Assembly: GCA_945866505.1 (NCBI GenBank)
Contig: CAMBHH010000060.1
Location: 1 to 17,419 of the forward strand
Direction: 5' to 3'
DNA length: 17,419 bases
Origin: Flavobacterium psychrophilum
GTDB taxonomy: Bacteria > Bacteroidota > Bacteroidia > Flavobacteriales > Flavobacteriaceae
In this document: one piece after another, positions 8,020-15,507 of the stretch
Numbering within the stretch: position 1 is the stretch's first letter
How the letters are laid out: each line of letters opens with the position of its first letter
The notes under the pieces: generated by a model
Told to the model about the DNA's origin: nothing
Database searches by the model: none
Seen by the model: only the letters and a program-made list of their open reading frames with translations
Translations under genes and position numbers: made by a program

Positions 8020-10260
8020 TTAATCCCGGACCAAATCAGTTAATAATTTTTTATCACCAACAATCCATAAGACATCGTCTTTTTCAAGAATGACGTACGA
8101 TTCTGGATTTAAGATTCGATTACCTCTTTTTTCGATACCTACAATCATTCCTTTTGTTTTTTCACGAAGTTTAGATTCCTTGATACTTTTACCAATAAAG
8201 GTATGATTTTTCAATTCTATTTGGCGTAAAACAATATCAGGTTCCATAATTTCTGGGGAGATATCGGTTTCGTGTTGGTCTAAATATTTTTTAAATTCTT
8301 GTACTTGTGTGTCCGTTCCAATAACACATACTTCATCTCCTGGAAAAATTCGTTCGTTGGCTTTCGGAATATGAATTGTGATTTCGCCTCTTTTTATAGA
8401 TACGATATTGATGCCCAGTTCTTCCCTAAGTTTTAAGTTTTTCAAAGATTTTCCAGCGATATTCGATTCGGTTGCAATATCAAAAACGGCCATGTGTCCA
8501 TCCCAAGGGGTTAAATCGCTTCGGCTTCTTTTGGCTTTTGCAATTTCTCTTCCATTTAAATTGGCCAGAAAATGATTTTCAATTTTATGATACCGAGTGT
8601 GTAGTCTATTTTGGAAAATCAAATAAATTACTACAGCAATTATTAATGCAATTAGAGCAATCATAGGCGAGAAGAATACCTTCAATAAGACTAATATTAA
8701 AAAAATGGATAATAGAATCCTAATAAAAAACAACATCGTTAGTGGGCCACGAGATTTTCGATCATGCATCAATTGTTCAACTTCGGCAATAGCAACTCTT
8801 CTAAAAGCTAGTGCCCACAAGAAAGGCGCTATAATGCTCAATGTTATCAAAGCTCCGAGAACATTTCCAAAATGGTAATCGTGAACTAAAGGTTCGATAT
8901 ATCTTGAAGAAAGTAGGATGATAGCCAGAATTATTACAACCAGCAGAACAACTTGAATTAAAAACGCATTGATGACAGTCTGCCATAAACTAACTGTTTT
9001 TATCGCTTGTGTACTGGCCGAATAACGTTCGATTCGTTTGGTCAATTTCCGAGGTAAATTTTGTGCTAAATATTCCGAAAAAGGCAGTGAATATTTTATC
9101 ATAAACGGCGTTGTGAATACCGTTACAGCCGAAACTGCCACTACAATTGGATACAAAAAAGAACTTGTTGACTTGAGCGTTACGCCTAAAGTCGCAATGA
9201 TAAAAGAAAATTCCCCAATTTGTGACAAACTCATCCCCGTTCTAATGGAATCTTTTAAAGGTTGGCCCGACAGCAAAGCGCCAAAAGTAGAGCTAATAGA
9301 TTGTCCAAAAATAGTTACAAACGAAAGAATAACCACCGGAATAGCGTGTTCATACAATGCAGATGGGTCGATTAGCATCCCTACTGACACGAAAAATACA
9401 GCACCAAATAAATCTTTTACTGGCTTTACCAGATGTTCAATGTGTTCTGCCTGAGTGGTTTCGGCAATGATAGAACCCATTATAAACGCACCAAGTGCTG
9501 GAGAAAATCCAACGTTGGCGGCAAGCCCAACCATTGTAAGGCATAATGCTAATGAAATGATGAGCAACATTTCATCGGTCAATAGGTGTTTTGTTTTTTT
9601 CAGCACTGTTGGAATTATAAAAATTCCGCCCAAAAACCAAATCACCAGAAAAAACACCAATTTTAAAACCGATAATAACAAATCCATCCCAGAAAAGTGA
9701 GTGCTCGCTGCAATAGTCGATAATAAAACCATCATCAAAATCGCCAATATGTCTTGAACTATGAGCGAACCAATAACAATACCAGCAAATTTTTGGGTCT
9801 TTACACCAAGTTCATCAAAGGATTTTAGAATTATGGTAGTTGATGAAATAGAAAGAATAACGCCAAGGAAGACACTATCCATTGTAGACCAATCCATCCA
9901 TTGACCCACCGAATAACCCAAAACGCACATCGTAACAATTTGTATACTCGCGGTGATAGAGGCGGTTCCACCAACTTTCATCAGTTTTTTGAAACTGAAT
10001 TCTAGACCAAGGCTAAACAATAAGAAGATGACGCCAATTTCTGCCCAAACTTCTACGCTTTTCATTTCTTTGACAGAAGGGAAAAAATCAAAATGGTTGC
10101 CGGCCAAAAATCCCGCAATCAAATAGCCTAAAACTAATGGTTGTCTTAATTTTCGGAAAATCAAAACAGCAATTCCCGCAGTCATAAGAATTAGACCCAA
10201 ATCGCTTATTAAGGGCTCCAAATGAAGCGAAGCATCGGCTATTTTTGCTGGAGTATTCAT
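8020..10260 (-). CDS. Kef/CPA2-type cation:proton antiporter with tandem RCK_C domains
   Basis: A 746-residue inner-membrane protein. Residues about 18-390 form the Na+/H+-exchanger fold of the CPA2 family, with VGLAANVGFSPALGAFIMG (244-262). The ion-site pair Q169-D170 (IVQDILAI) resembles the QD of KefB/KefC rather than the DD of NapA, so K+/H+ exchange is the better guess. A second hydrophobic block (about 428-550, roughly four segments) follows, then two RCK_C (TrkA-C) domains at about 588-660 and 675-745, both with the GD/KDDV.…VG pattern. There is no Rossmann TrkA-N domain, so control is likely by a ligand bound to the RCK_C pair rather than by NAD(H). The product probably takes part in pH and potassium homeostasis. 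It stands alone, convergent with the barrel gene across a bidirectional terminator. Confidence 0.9.
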   Translation of the reverse strand: MNTPAKIADASLHLEPLISDLGLILMTAGIAVLIFRKLRQPLVLGYLIAGFLAGNHFDFFPSVKEMKSVEVWAEIGVIFLLFSLGLEFSFKKLMKVGGTASITASIQIVTMCVLGYSVGQWMDWSTMDSVFLGVILSISSTTIILKSFDELGVKTQKFAGIVIGSLIVQDILAILMMVLLSTIAASTHFSGMDLLLSVLKLVFFLVIWFLGGIFIIPTVLKKTKHLLTDEMLLIISLALCLTMVGLAANVGFSPALGAFIMGSIIAETTQAEHIEHLVKPVKDLFGAVFFVSVGMLIDPSALYEHAIPVVILSFVTIFGQSISSTFGALLSGQPLKDSIRTGMSLSQIGEFSFIIATLGVTLKSTSSFLYPIVVAVSAVTVFTTPFMIKYSLPFSEYLAQNLPRKLTKRIERYSASTQAIKTVSLWQTVINAFLIQVVLLVVIILAIILLSSRYIEPLVHDYHFGNVLGALITLSIIAPFLWALAFRRVAIAEVEQLMHDRKSRGPLTMLFFIRILLSIFLILVLLKVFFSPMIALIALIIAVVIYLIFQNRLHTRYHKIENHFLANLNGREIAKAKRSRSDLTPWDGHMAVFDIATESNIAGKSLKNLKLREELGINIVSIKRGEITIHIPKANERIFPGDEVCVIGTDTQVQEFKKYLDQHETDISPEIMEPDIVLRQIELKNHTFIGKSIKESKLREKTKGMIVGIEKRGNRILNPESYVILEKDDVLWIVGDKKLLTDLVRD

Positions 10261-10297
10261 ACAAGTTTACTTTAGGTTTTCCGTTTCAATTATGGTG

Positions 10298-10323
10298 GAA
10301 ATATACGAAAAACCTTTTTTCAA
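10298..10323 (-). promoter_or_regulatory. Candidate promoter of the antiporter gene
   Basis: On the minus strand TATATTTC (10305-10298) matches seven of eight positions of TATATTTG, with a TTG at 10323-10321 and a 15-bp spacer, shorter than usual. The ATG at 10260 is 37 bases downstream of the -7 element. Confidence 0.35.
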
Positions 10324-10376
10324 AAAGAAAAAAATATTTAAACTGGCTTCGTCAGAATAAAATACAAGCAGCGAAA

Positions 10377-11140
10377 CTATTTTTCTAACGTATTCAAATC
10401 AGATACAATATAAAACTTCATAATATTACATTTGATGTATTCGCAAATCTATTCTAAAGTTGTGTCTTTTGTTTGATGATCTTCTCGGACATTTTCAACC
10501 GTTTTGTGGCTATTGAGAATCAGAATTTTGTCGTGTTTCTTGGGAAACTATAATAATTTCAATAGATATTGAATAGTAAAGTGATTTTAGGTATCATCGA
10601 TACCAAAGCTAAAAACTAGATTAGATTCGTTGAAGTAGCAGCCTTGTTTTGCCGCTTTCTCTTCGCAAAAAGCTCTTCCTTTGATGATCTTAAATTTATC
10701 CAATAAAGCGGCATCCAATTTTTGAGTTCTACCACCATAAGGATAAGCAAAAGACGTCACTTTTAGACTGTAGAAGTTCAGTAAATTCAACATCGGATTG
10801 ATTTCCTGATTGATGTATTCATCGATGGTGTTAACACGGACAAAATCAACAGCATTAATGTGGTTGATGATATGACCCGCAATTTTGTGCCCTTCTTTTT
10901 GTAATTCTTGGAGTTTTAGAATTTGGTAATGGCGTCAAGTATTGATTTTGAAAACGCAAAAAGTGACTTTCCAAGAATGTTTTTCAATTTTTGATTTGTA
11001 GTAAACCATTCATTTACATAGGCATCGTCAAAAGATAAAATCACACCAGCTCGGTAAGGTTTGACCGCAGGTTTGTCTTTTTCGCAATAAAATAAAATAA
11101 ACAAAATACAAAGAAACACAGTTTTTAAAATGCATTGCAT
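10377..11140 (-). pseudogene. Polysaccharide deacetylase (CE4-like) pseudogene
   Basis: The start is ATG at 11140, with a hydrophobic leader ending in LFYC, then the NodB-type first motif in AGVILSFDDAYVNEW. The frame is lost at a run of five T at 10980-10984 (plus strand). Adding one base restores HSWKVTFCVFKINT, after which the same frame meets TGA at 10937-10935. It then continues as KLQELQKEGHKIAGH, a possible second motif (AGHIINH), and FAYPYGGRTQKLDAALLDKFK. Further stops are TAA at 10589-10587, TAG at 10550-10548 and TAG at 10451-10449, with recognisable coding sense between them (ILILNSHKTVENV, MKFYIVSDLNTLEK). The natural end is TAG at 10379-10377. One frameshift and four stops make it a true pseudogene, not a sequencing slip. 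The intact ancestor was probably an exported lipoprotein-like deacetylase of about 255 aa, 32 bp downstream of purB and likely co-transcribed with it. Confidence 0.85.
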
Positions 11141-11172
11141 TATTGCTGTGTAATCTTTAGAGTGTTTATGTA

Positions 11173-12519
11173 TTAAATTCCCAAGAAATTACTTGGTGTA
11201 ATTTGCATTAATTCAGCTTTGATTTCTGCTGAAACATCAAGCGTGCCAATAAATTCGTGAATCGAATCTTTTGTAATGGCTTCATTAGTTCTAGTTAACC
11301 CTTTCAAGGCTTCATAAGGATTTGGATAGGCTTCACGACGTAATATTGTTTGAATTGCTTCGGCAACAACAGCCCAGTTTTTATCTAAATCTTCGTGGAA
11401 TTTTGGTTCATTCAAAAGGAGTTTGTTCAAGCCTTTCAACGTGGCTTCAAAAGCGATTAAGGTGTGTCCTATTGGCACTCCAATATTTCTTAAAACTGTA
11501 CTATCGGTCAAATCGCGTTGCAATCTTGAAACTGGTAATTTTGCCGAAAGATGTTCGAAAATAGCATTCGCAATACCTAAATTTCCTTCTGAATTTTCAA
11601 AATCGATTGGGTTCACTTTGTGTGGCATCGCCGATGAACCAATTTCTCCTGCCTTGATTTTTTGTTTAAAATATTCCATCGAAACGTAAGTCCAAATATC
11701 CCTATCTAAATCAATAATGATGTTATTTATTCTTTTCAACGCATCAAAAAAAGCGGCAAAATGATCGTAATGTTCGATTTGAGTAGTGGGGAAGGAGTGA
11801 TGCAAACCTAGATTTTCTTCCACGAAAGTACCACCAAATTTTCTCCAATCAATTTGTGGATACGCCACGTGATGGGCGTTGTAATTTCCAGTTGCGCCTC
11901 CAAATTTTGCTGCAAATGGAATGTTGAATAACAAACGCATTTGCTCCTCTAAACGTTCTACAAAAACACCAATTTCTTTCCCCAAACGGGTTGGTGAAGC
12001 CGGTTGTCCGTGAGTTCGTGCTAGCATTGGAACAGCCGCCCATTCCATACTTAAATCTTTTAATTTTGATGTCAAAGAGATTAATGACGGCATATATACT
12101 TTTTCAAAAGCGTCTTTTGTCGAAAGCGGAATCGCAGTATTGTTGATGTCTTGAGAAGTTAATCCAAAGTGGATAAACTCTTTGTATTGTGATAATCCTA
12201 ATTTTTCGAAAGCGTCCTTGATGAAATATTCCACGGCCTTTACATCGTGATTGGTCACTTTTTCGGTTTCTTTTATCCAAAGTGCGTCTTCGGTAGAGAA
12301 GTTTTTATAGATGTTGCGTAAACTTTCGAAAATTGCTGGGTTTACTTCTTTTAGTTGAGGTAAAGGAATTTCGCAAAGCGCAATAAAATATTCGATTTCT
12401 ACTAATACTCTGTATTTAATAAGGGCTTCTTCGGAGAAAAATTTTGAAAGGGAACTGGTTTTGCTTCTGTATCTTCCGTCGATTGGTGATACGGCGTTTA
12501 ATTCGTTTAATGTAGTCAT
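11173..12519 (-). CDS. purB: Adenylosuccinate lyase
   Basis: A cytoplasmic enzyme of purine synthesis that releases fumarate from SAICAR and from adenylosuccinate. The fumarase/aspartase superfamily signature GSSAMPHKVNPIDFENSEGN lies near residue 293, with TSQDINNTA and ARTHGQPASPT carrying the other conserved active-site residues. The C-terminal sequence NPYEALKGLTR is also typical. I choose the start at 12519 (MTTLNELNAVSPIDGRYR), giving 448 aa, the usual length for this E. coli-like subgroup. An in-frame ATG 12 codons upstream (12555) would place MLIFALSKKPRT before it, upstream of the expected N-terminus and overlapping the candidate promoter. The broken deacetylase follows 32 bp downstream. 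Confidence 0.96.
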   Translation of the reverse strand: MTTLNELNAVSPIDGRYRSKTSSLSKFFSEEALIKYRVLVEIEYFIALCEIPLPQLKEVNPAIFESLRNIYKNFSTEDALWIKETEKVTNHDVKAVEYFIKDAFEKLGLSQYKEFIHFGLTSQDINNTAIPLSTKDAFEKVYMPSLISLTSKLKDLSMEWAAVPMLARTHGQPASPTRLGKEIGVFVERLEEQMRLLFNIPFAAKFGGATGNYNAHHVAYPQIDWRKFGGTFVEENLGLHHSFPTTQIEHYDHFAAFFDALKRINNIIIDLDRDIWTYVSMEYFKQKIKAGEIGSSAMPHKVNPIDFENSEGNLGIANAIFEHLSAKLPVSRLQRDLTDSTVLRNIGVPIGHTLIAFEATLKGLNKLLLNEPKFHEDLDKNWAVVAEAIQTILRREAYPNPYEALKGLTRTNEAITKDSIHEFIGTLDVSAEIKAELMQITPSNFLGI

Positions 12520-12542
12520 TGTTCTTGGCTTTTTAGAAAGCG

Positions 12543-12550
12543 CAAAAATA
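12543..12550 (-). promoter_or_regulatory. -7 element of the purB promoter
   Basis: On the minus strand TATTTTTG is a perfect TAnnTTTG match 23 bases before the chosen purB ATG at 12519. No TTG is seen at -33; that position is occupied by the 7-bp tandem array at 12557-12591. The element supports the downstream start, because the alternative ATG at 12555 lies upstream of it. Confidence 0.5.
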
Positions 12551-12556
12551 AGCAAT

Positions 12557-12591
12557 AGTGTTCACTATTCAGTCTTTAGTGTTCAGTTTTT
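12557..12591. repeat. Tandem array of five 7-bp units upstream of purB
   Basis: Plus-strand units are AGTGTTC (12557), ACTATTC (12564), AGTCTTT (12571), AGTGTTC (12578) and AGTTTTT (12585), an imperfect AGTNTTC heptamer. The array covers the expected -33 region of the purB promoter. Confidence 0.65.
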
Positions 12592-12604
12592 TGGATTAAA
12601 TTGA

Positions 12605-12634
12605 TTTTTGAAATTGCCATTGCCATTGAAATTG
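12605..12634. repeat. Tandem array of five 6-bp units directly after the sirtuin stop
   Basis: Read on the minus strand from 12634, the units are CAATTT, CAATGG, CAATGG, CAATTT and CAAAAA. The array starts at the base right after the sirtuin TAA (12637-12635). A 7-bp perfect hairpin (TTGAAAT 12626-12632, ATTTCAA 12637-12643) overlaps that stop, but no T-run follows on the minus strand, so it is not a clear terminator. Confidence 0.55.
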
Positions 12635-13327
12635 TTATTTCAATTTTTCAAGATCTTTTTGAACTATTTTCATTCCTTCCGAGCCTGTTGCAGCAACTAT
12701 TTTAATATCATTTGGCAGGTCATAGATTTGTGCTGGTTTTGGGTCAATATAGTAAACAGGAATGTTTGGTTTGGCAAAATTCATCAATCCTGCCGCAGGA
12801 TAAACCTGAAGTGAGGTTCCAATAATAATTAAAATATCGGCTTTTTCGACAATGGTTACAGCTTCTTCCAAAGTAGGAACTTCCTCGCCAAACCAAACGA
12901 TATGTGGTCGTAATGGGTTTCCTTTATCATCAACATCGTTAGAATTTAAGTCGGTTTCCCAGTCCAAAATGTAGTTTCTGTTTACTGTACTTCGTACTTT
13001 CAACAATTCACCGTGAAGATGAAGCACATTCGAACTTCCCGCTTTTTCGTGCAAATTATCTACGTTTTGAGTAATGATACGAACTTCGAAGTCCTTTTCT
13101 AATTCTGCCAATAGTTGATGTCCAAGATTGGGTAGTACCTCATGTAATTGCTTACGTCTTTGATTGTAAAAATCAAGTACTAATTCGGGATTTCTGTTCC
13201 AACCTTCGGGCGTTGCAACATCCATCACATTATGACCTTCCCAAAGTCCATCGGCGTCACGAAATGTTTTGATTCCACTTTCGGCACTGATTCCTGCTCC
13301 AGTTAAAACCACTAGATTCTTTTTCAT
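12635..13327 (-). CDS. Sir2-family NAD-dependent protein deacylase, cysteine-free
   Basis: A 230-residue cytoplasmic sirtuin that removes acyl groups from lysines using NAD+. Visible motifs are LTGAGISAESGI (8-19), FRDADGLW (22-29), TQNVDNLH (86-93), catalytic His105 in LHLHGE, LRPHIVWFGE (139-148), and GTSLQVYPAAG (170-180). Y54 and R57 form the YxxR pair that marks class III sirtuins (SIRT5/CobB) with preference for succinyl and other acidic acyl groups. The zinc site is absent: the segment KVRSTVNRNYILDW holds Ser where CobB has Cys, and the whole protein contains no cysteine. Related Bacteroidetes sirtuins, as I recall them, often show the same loss. It lies upstream of purB in the same direction, separated by 115 bp of repeat-rich DNA, with its own candidate promoter. 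Confidence 0.94.
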   Translation of the reverse strand: MKKNLVVLTGAGISAESGIKTFRDADGLWEGHNVMDVATPEGWNRNPELVLDFYNQRRKQLHEVLPNLGHQLLAELEKDFEVRIITQNVDNLHEKAGSSNVLHLHGELLKVRSTVNRNYILDWETDLNSNDVDDKGNPLRPHIVWFGEEVPTLEEAVTIVEKADILIIIGTSLQVYPAAGLMNFAKPNIPVYYIDPKPAQIYDLPNDIKIVAATGSEGMKIVQKDLEKLK

Positions 13328-13342
13328 AGTTTATTTTTTTGC

Positions 13343-13366
13343 CACTAAGGCACAAAGGCGCAATGA
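13343..13366. repeat. Three tandem 8-bp units in the sirtuin leader
   Basis: Units CACTAAGG (13343), CACAAAGG (13351) and CGCAATGA (13359) lie between the candidate sirtuin promoter and its ATG, so they would be in the 5' leader. GCCACTAAGGCAC-type runs recur in Flavobacterium intergenic DNA as I recall; that is not tested here. Confidence 0.5.
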
Positions 13367-13379
13367 TTATTTTAGAAAA

Positions 13380-13410
13380 TAAAAGTAATCTTTTTTAGTA
13401 TTTTTACCAA
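13380..13410 (-). promoter_or_regulatory. Candidate promoter of the sirtuin gene
   Basis: On the minus strand TTG (13410-13408), a 20-bp spacer and TACTTTTA (13387-13380), seven of eight to TAnnTTTG with A in place of the final G. The leader to the ATG at 13327 would be about 45-50 bases. Confidence 0.4.
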
Positions 13411-13425
13411 AAATATTTCCGCATT

Positions 13426-14082
13426 ATGATTGACCTTGATTACCTCAATTTCCTAGAAGACATTCTTACTGAAAATAGAAAAGCCAAGTTTTTGAAAGTA
13501 TTAGAAAACAGAACCAAACATTTTACAATTGTTGTCGAAGATATTTTTCAAATGCACAATGCTAGTGCCGTGATGCGCAGTTGCGAAGTTTTTGGTATTC
13601 AGGAATTGAATGTGATTGAAGAGCGTTATGGTAAAAGTATTGATAAGGAAATTGCGATGGGTGCACAAAAGTGGGTTGATATAAAAACGTTTGACAATGT
13701 GTCAAATTGTATTACAATTTTAAAAAATGACGGTTATCAAATTATTGCTACAACGCCACATGAGAACGATTGCTTGTTAGATGATTTCGACATTTCAAAA
13801 CCTAGCGCTTTGTTTTTTGGAACGGAAAGAGATGGATTATCAGAGGAAGTTTTGCAAAAAGCCGATGGTTTTATTAAAATTCCGATGGTTGGTTTTACCG
13901 AAAGTTTGAATATTTCTGTTTCTGCAGCGATTATCATTCAAAACTTGACAAATCGATTGCGAGAATCAAATATTAATTGGCATTTATCTGAAGATGAAAT
14001 TTTAGAAAAACGCTTGGATTGGGCGCAAAACTCAATTAAAGACATAAATAGAATTAAGGCTAGATACTTTTCAAAATTATAG
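13426..14082 (+). CDS. trmH: SpoU/TrmH-family RNA 2'-O-methyltransferase, probably tRNA Gm18
   Basis: A 218-residue SPOUT-fold enzyme that transfers methyl from SAM to a ribose 2'-OH, most likely G18 of tRNA. The three SpoU motifs are present in order: NASAVMRSCEVFG (45-57, with the catalytic Arg51), FGTERDGLSEE (131-141), and IPMVGFTESLNISVSAAI (152-169), which forms the SAM-binding knot. Short N- and C-terminal helical extensions of the kind found in TrmH surround the domain (E. coli TrmH is 229 aa). The absence of an L30e-like N-terminal domain argues against RlmB. The gene is divergent from the sirtuin; the 98-bp gap holds the sirtuin promoter but no clear promoter for this gene. Confidence 0.9.
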   Translation: MIDLDYLNFLEDILTENRKAKFLKVLENRTKHFTIVVEDIFQMHNASAVMRSCEVFGIQELNVIEERYGKSIDKEIAMGAQKWVDIKTFDNVSNCITILKNDGYQIIATTPHENDCLLDDFDISKPSALFFGTERDGLSEEVLQKADGFIKIPMVGFTESLNISVSAAIIIQNLTNRLRESNINWHLSEDEILEKRLDWAQNSIKDINRIKARYFSKL

Positions 14083-14171
14083 TATATGCTTTTTTTTGAC
14101 CTCTTTTTTATCGATAAACTACACACGACCTGTTTTTTGAAGAGTATTTTGTCTTTTTAACGATTTTAATA

Positions 14172-14200
14172 TTGTAAATATGATATGGTTTATATTTTTG
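14172..14200 (+). promoter_or_regulatory. Promoter of the small unknown gene at 14228
   Basis: TTG (14172-14174), an 18-bp spacer and a perfect TATTTTTG (14193-14200) match the Bacteroidetes promoter consensus. The transcript would begin about 20 bases before the GTG at 14228, which supports both the gene and its start. Confidence 0.6.
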
Positions 14201-14227
14201 TGATATGAATTTTTAAAATAGTGTTAA

Positions 14228-14614
14228 GTGCATTCTAAAAAAATATTTAGTCCGCCATATTTACAAGATTATTTAGAAGGATTTGAAAATGGTCGAAATC
14301 CGTTTTTGGTTATTGATAGCAATAAAAACAGTGCAGCTTACATTTTTGGGTTTAATTCAGGAAGGATGGATTACGAGCAAATGAACGGTAAAATTTCAAA
14401 TGGAATTCCTAATCGAATCGTTACTATTAAAGTTTTAGAAGAATTCCTTTTGGCAGGTTTGCTTGGATTGAGCATTGAGGAAGCCGACGATTATACTTTA
14501 TATCAGCAAAATGAAATCTCAAAATGGTATCAAAGTGGAGTTGAAAAATACGAACCTAGCCACAACACTTATCTTTTTGAAATTCTTGAAAATACAGGCA
14601 TAAAAATGTGCTAA
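14228..14614 (+). CDS. Small protein of unknown function with GTG start
   Basis: I do not recognise this 128-residue protein. It begins with GTG (14228), and no in-frame ATG lies nearby; the ATG at 14205 reads into a stop after two codons. There is no signal peptide or membrane segment, so it is probably cytoplasmic. The N-terminal half has YLQDYLEGFENGRNPF (11-26) and AAYIFGFNSGRMDYEQMNG (36-54), two similar F.(N/S)GR stretches that may be a repeated unit. The C-terminal half is acidic and helical (VLEEFLLAGLLGLSIEEADDYTLYQQNEISKWYQSG). It sits behind a good promoter, downstream of trmH in the same direction, and ends 24 bp from the convergent gene at 14639. Coding sense and promoter make it likely real. 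Confidence 0.7.
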   Translation: MHSKKIFSPPYLQDYLEGFENGRNPFLVIDSNKNSAAYIFGFNSGRMDYEQMNGKISNGIPNRIVTIKVLEEFLLAGLLGLSIEEADDYTLYQQNEISKWYQSGVEKYEPSHNTYLFEILENTGIKMC

Positions 14615-14638
14615 AGTTTTATATTTTGTTCAGAAGAA

Positions 14639-15406
14639 TTATTTCCGTTTCAAGATTTTATATTCTTCATAGCAGGAGCTAATGGCGTCGAGGATTTGCA
14701 AGTCGTTAGCAGTTCGGACAAAAGATTCGGAGTAGTTGCAACGTTCAAGAATTTCGGCAATTTCTTTTTTGTTCACACCCAGAAGTACGGCAATAGTTTC
14801 TCTGTCAAACTTTGTTTCTAGTAAATTTCGGACGGTGTCGTCCTTTTTCATTTCTCGCAATCTTTTGAGTTCAGTAGGTTTTTTACCAAAGAAATTGTAT
14901 AGCGCATCGGCTGGATTAAAGATGGACCCCATCACTTTTCCAAAAGCATTTGGCGAATATTCACCTGCTTCATAACCTTCTGTCAAACCTGAAATGCTAT
15001 AGCGATAATTTTCTTTTACCGGAATCAATTTCGAATCGACTTCTATGTAACCTGTTAAATTGTATCTTCCTACAATAACTTCTTCAAGCGCATAGGCTTT
15101 TTCCGTTAGCTGGATTTTTGTGGTTTTGGTTTTTACCCAATCGTTGGTCACTCTGATTCTCAAAGATTGAAATCCTATAATTGTAATGTGTAGCGTATCA
15201 TTTACAGAAACGGCCAGTTCAAAATTACCTTTTTCATCAGTAGTTGTTCCTCTTACTTTATTGATGTTAATGATATTTACATTGGGTATTGGAAATTTTG
15301 TATTGTCATTGATAATGGTTCCAGTAACGGTTTGGACTGGTTCAATAACTTGTGCAAAAGTTACGGAAGAAAGTATTAAAAAAAAGAAAACTACAAAATA
15401 TTTCAT
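14639..15406 (-). CDS. Exported carboxypeptidase-D-like domain protein without a receptor barrel
   Basis: A 255-residue protein with a signal peptide ending at residue 19 (SSVTFAQ). Residues about 25-103 form the carboxypeptidase-D regulatory-like (CarboxypepD_reg-like) domain: VTGTIINDNTKFPIPNVNI, TTTDEKGNFEL, ITIIGFQSLRIRV. Next comes ALEEVIVGRYNLTGYIEVD (106-124), whose EEVIV resembles the TonB-box region that follows this domain in SusC-like receptors, but no plug or barrel follows. The C-terminal half (about 150-255) is predicted mostly helical and charged (ELKRLREMKKDDTVRNLLE, ETIAVLLGVNKKEIAEIL). It is probably periplasmic or membrane-associated. The partner and role are unknown; it lies between the convergent small gene and the helicase. 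Confidence 0.8.
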   Translation of the reverse strand: MKYFVVFFFLILSSVTFAQVIEPVQTVTGTIINDNTKFPIPNVNIININKVRGTTTDEKGNFELAVSVNDTLHITIIGFQSLRIRVTNDWVKTKTTKIQLTEKAYALEEVIVGRYNLTGYIEVDSKLIPVKENYRYSISGLTEGYEAGEYSPNAFGKVMGSIFNPADALYNFFGKKPTELKRLREMKKDDTVRNLLETKFDRETIAVLLGVNKKEIAEILERCNYSESFVRTANDLQILDAISSCYEEYKILKRK

Positions 15407-15507
15407 AAACTGATTTAAAACTTTAAAAGTAATAAAACGGGATTAAATATTTTGTAGTTTCAATATAATTATAAGAAAATTAACAGTAGATATAAAATGC
15501 AAACCAG

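Noticed and set aside
9038..9700. Plus-strand open frames of 138 and 81 codons inside the antiporter gene
   Set aside because: They are antisense shadows of the membrane domain; the antiporter frame carries all the conserved motifs.
12520..12555. Upstream ATG that would extend purB by 12 residues
   Set aside because: The extension MLIFALSKKPRT does not look like the usual N-terminus and would start upstream of the perfect -7 element at 12543-12550.
12557..13366. Short repeats as a CRISPR array
   Set aside because: Units are 6-8 bp, directly abutting and without spacers, and no cas genes are present.
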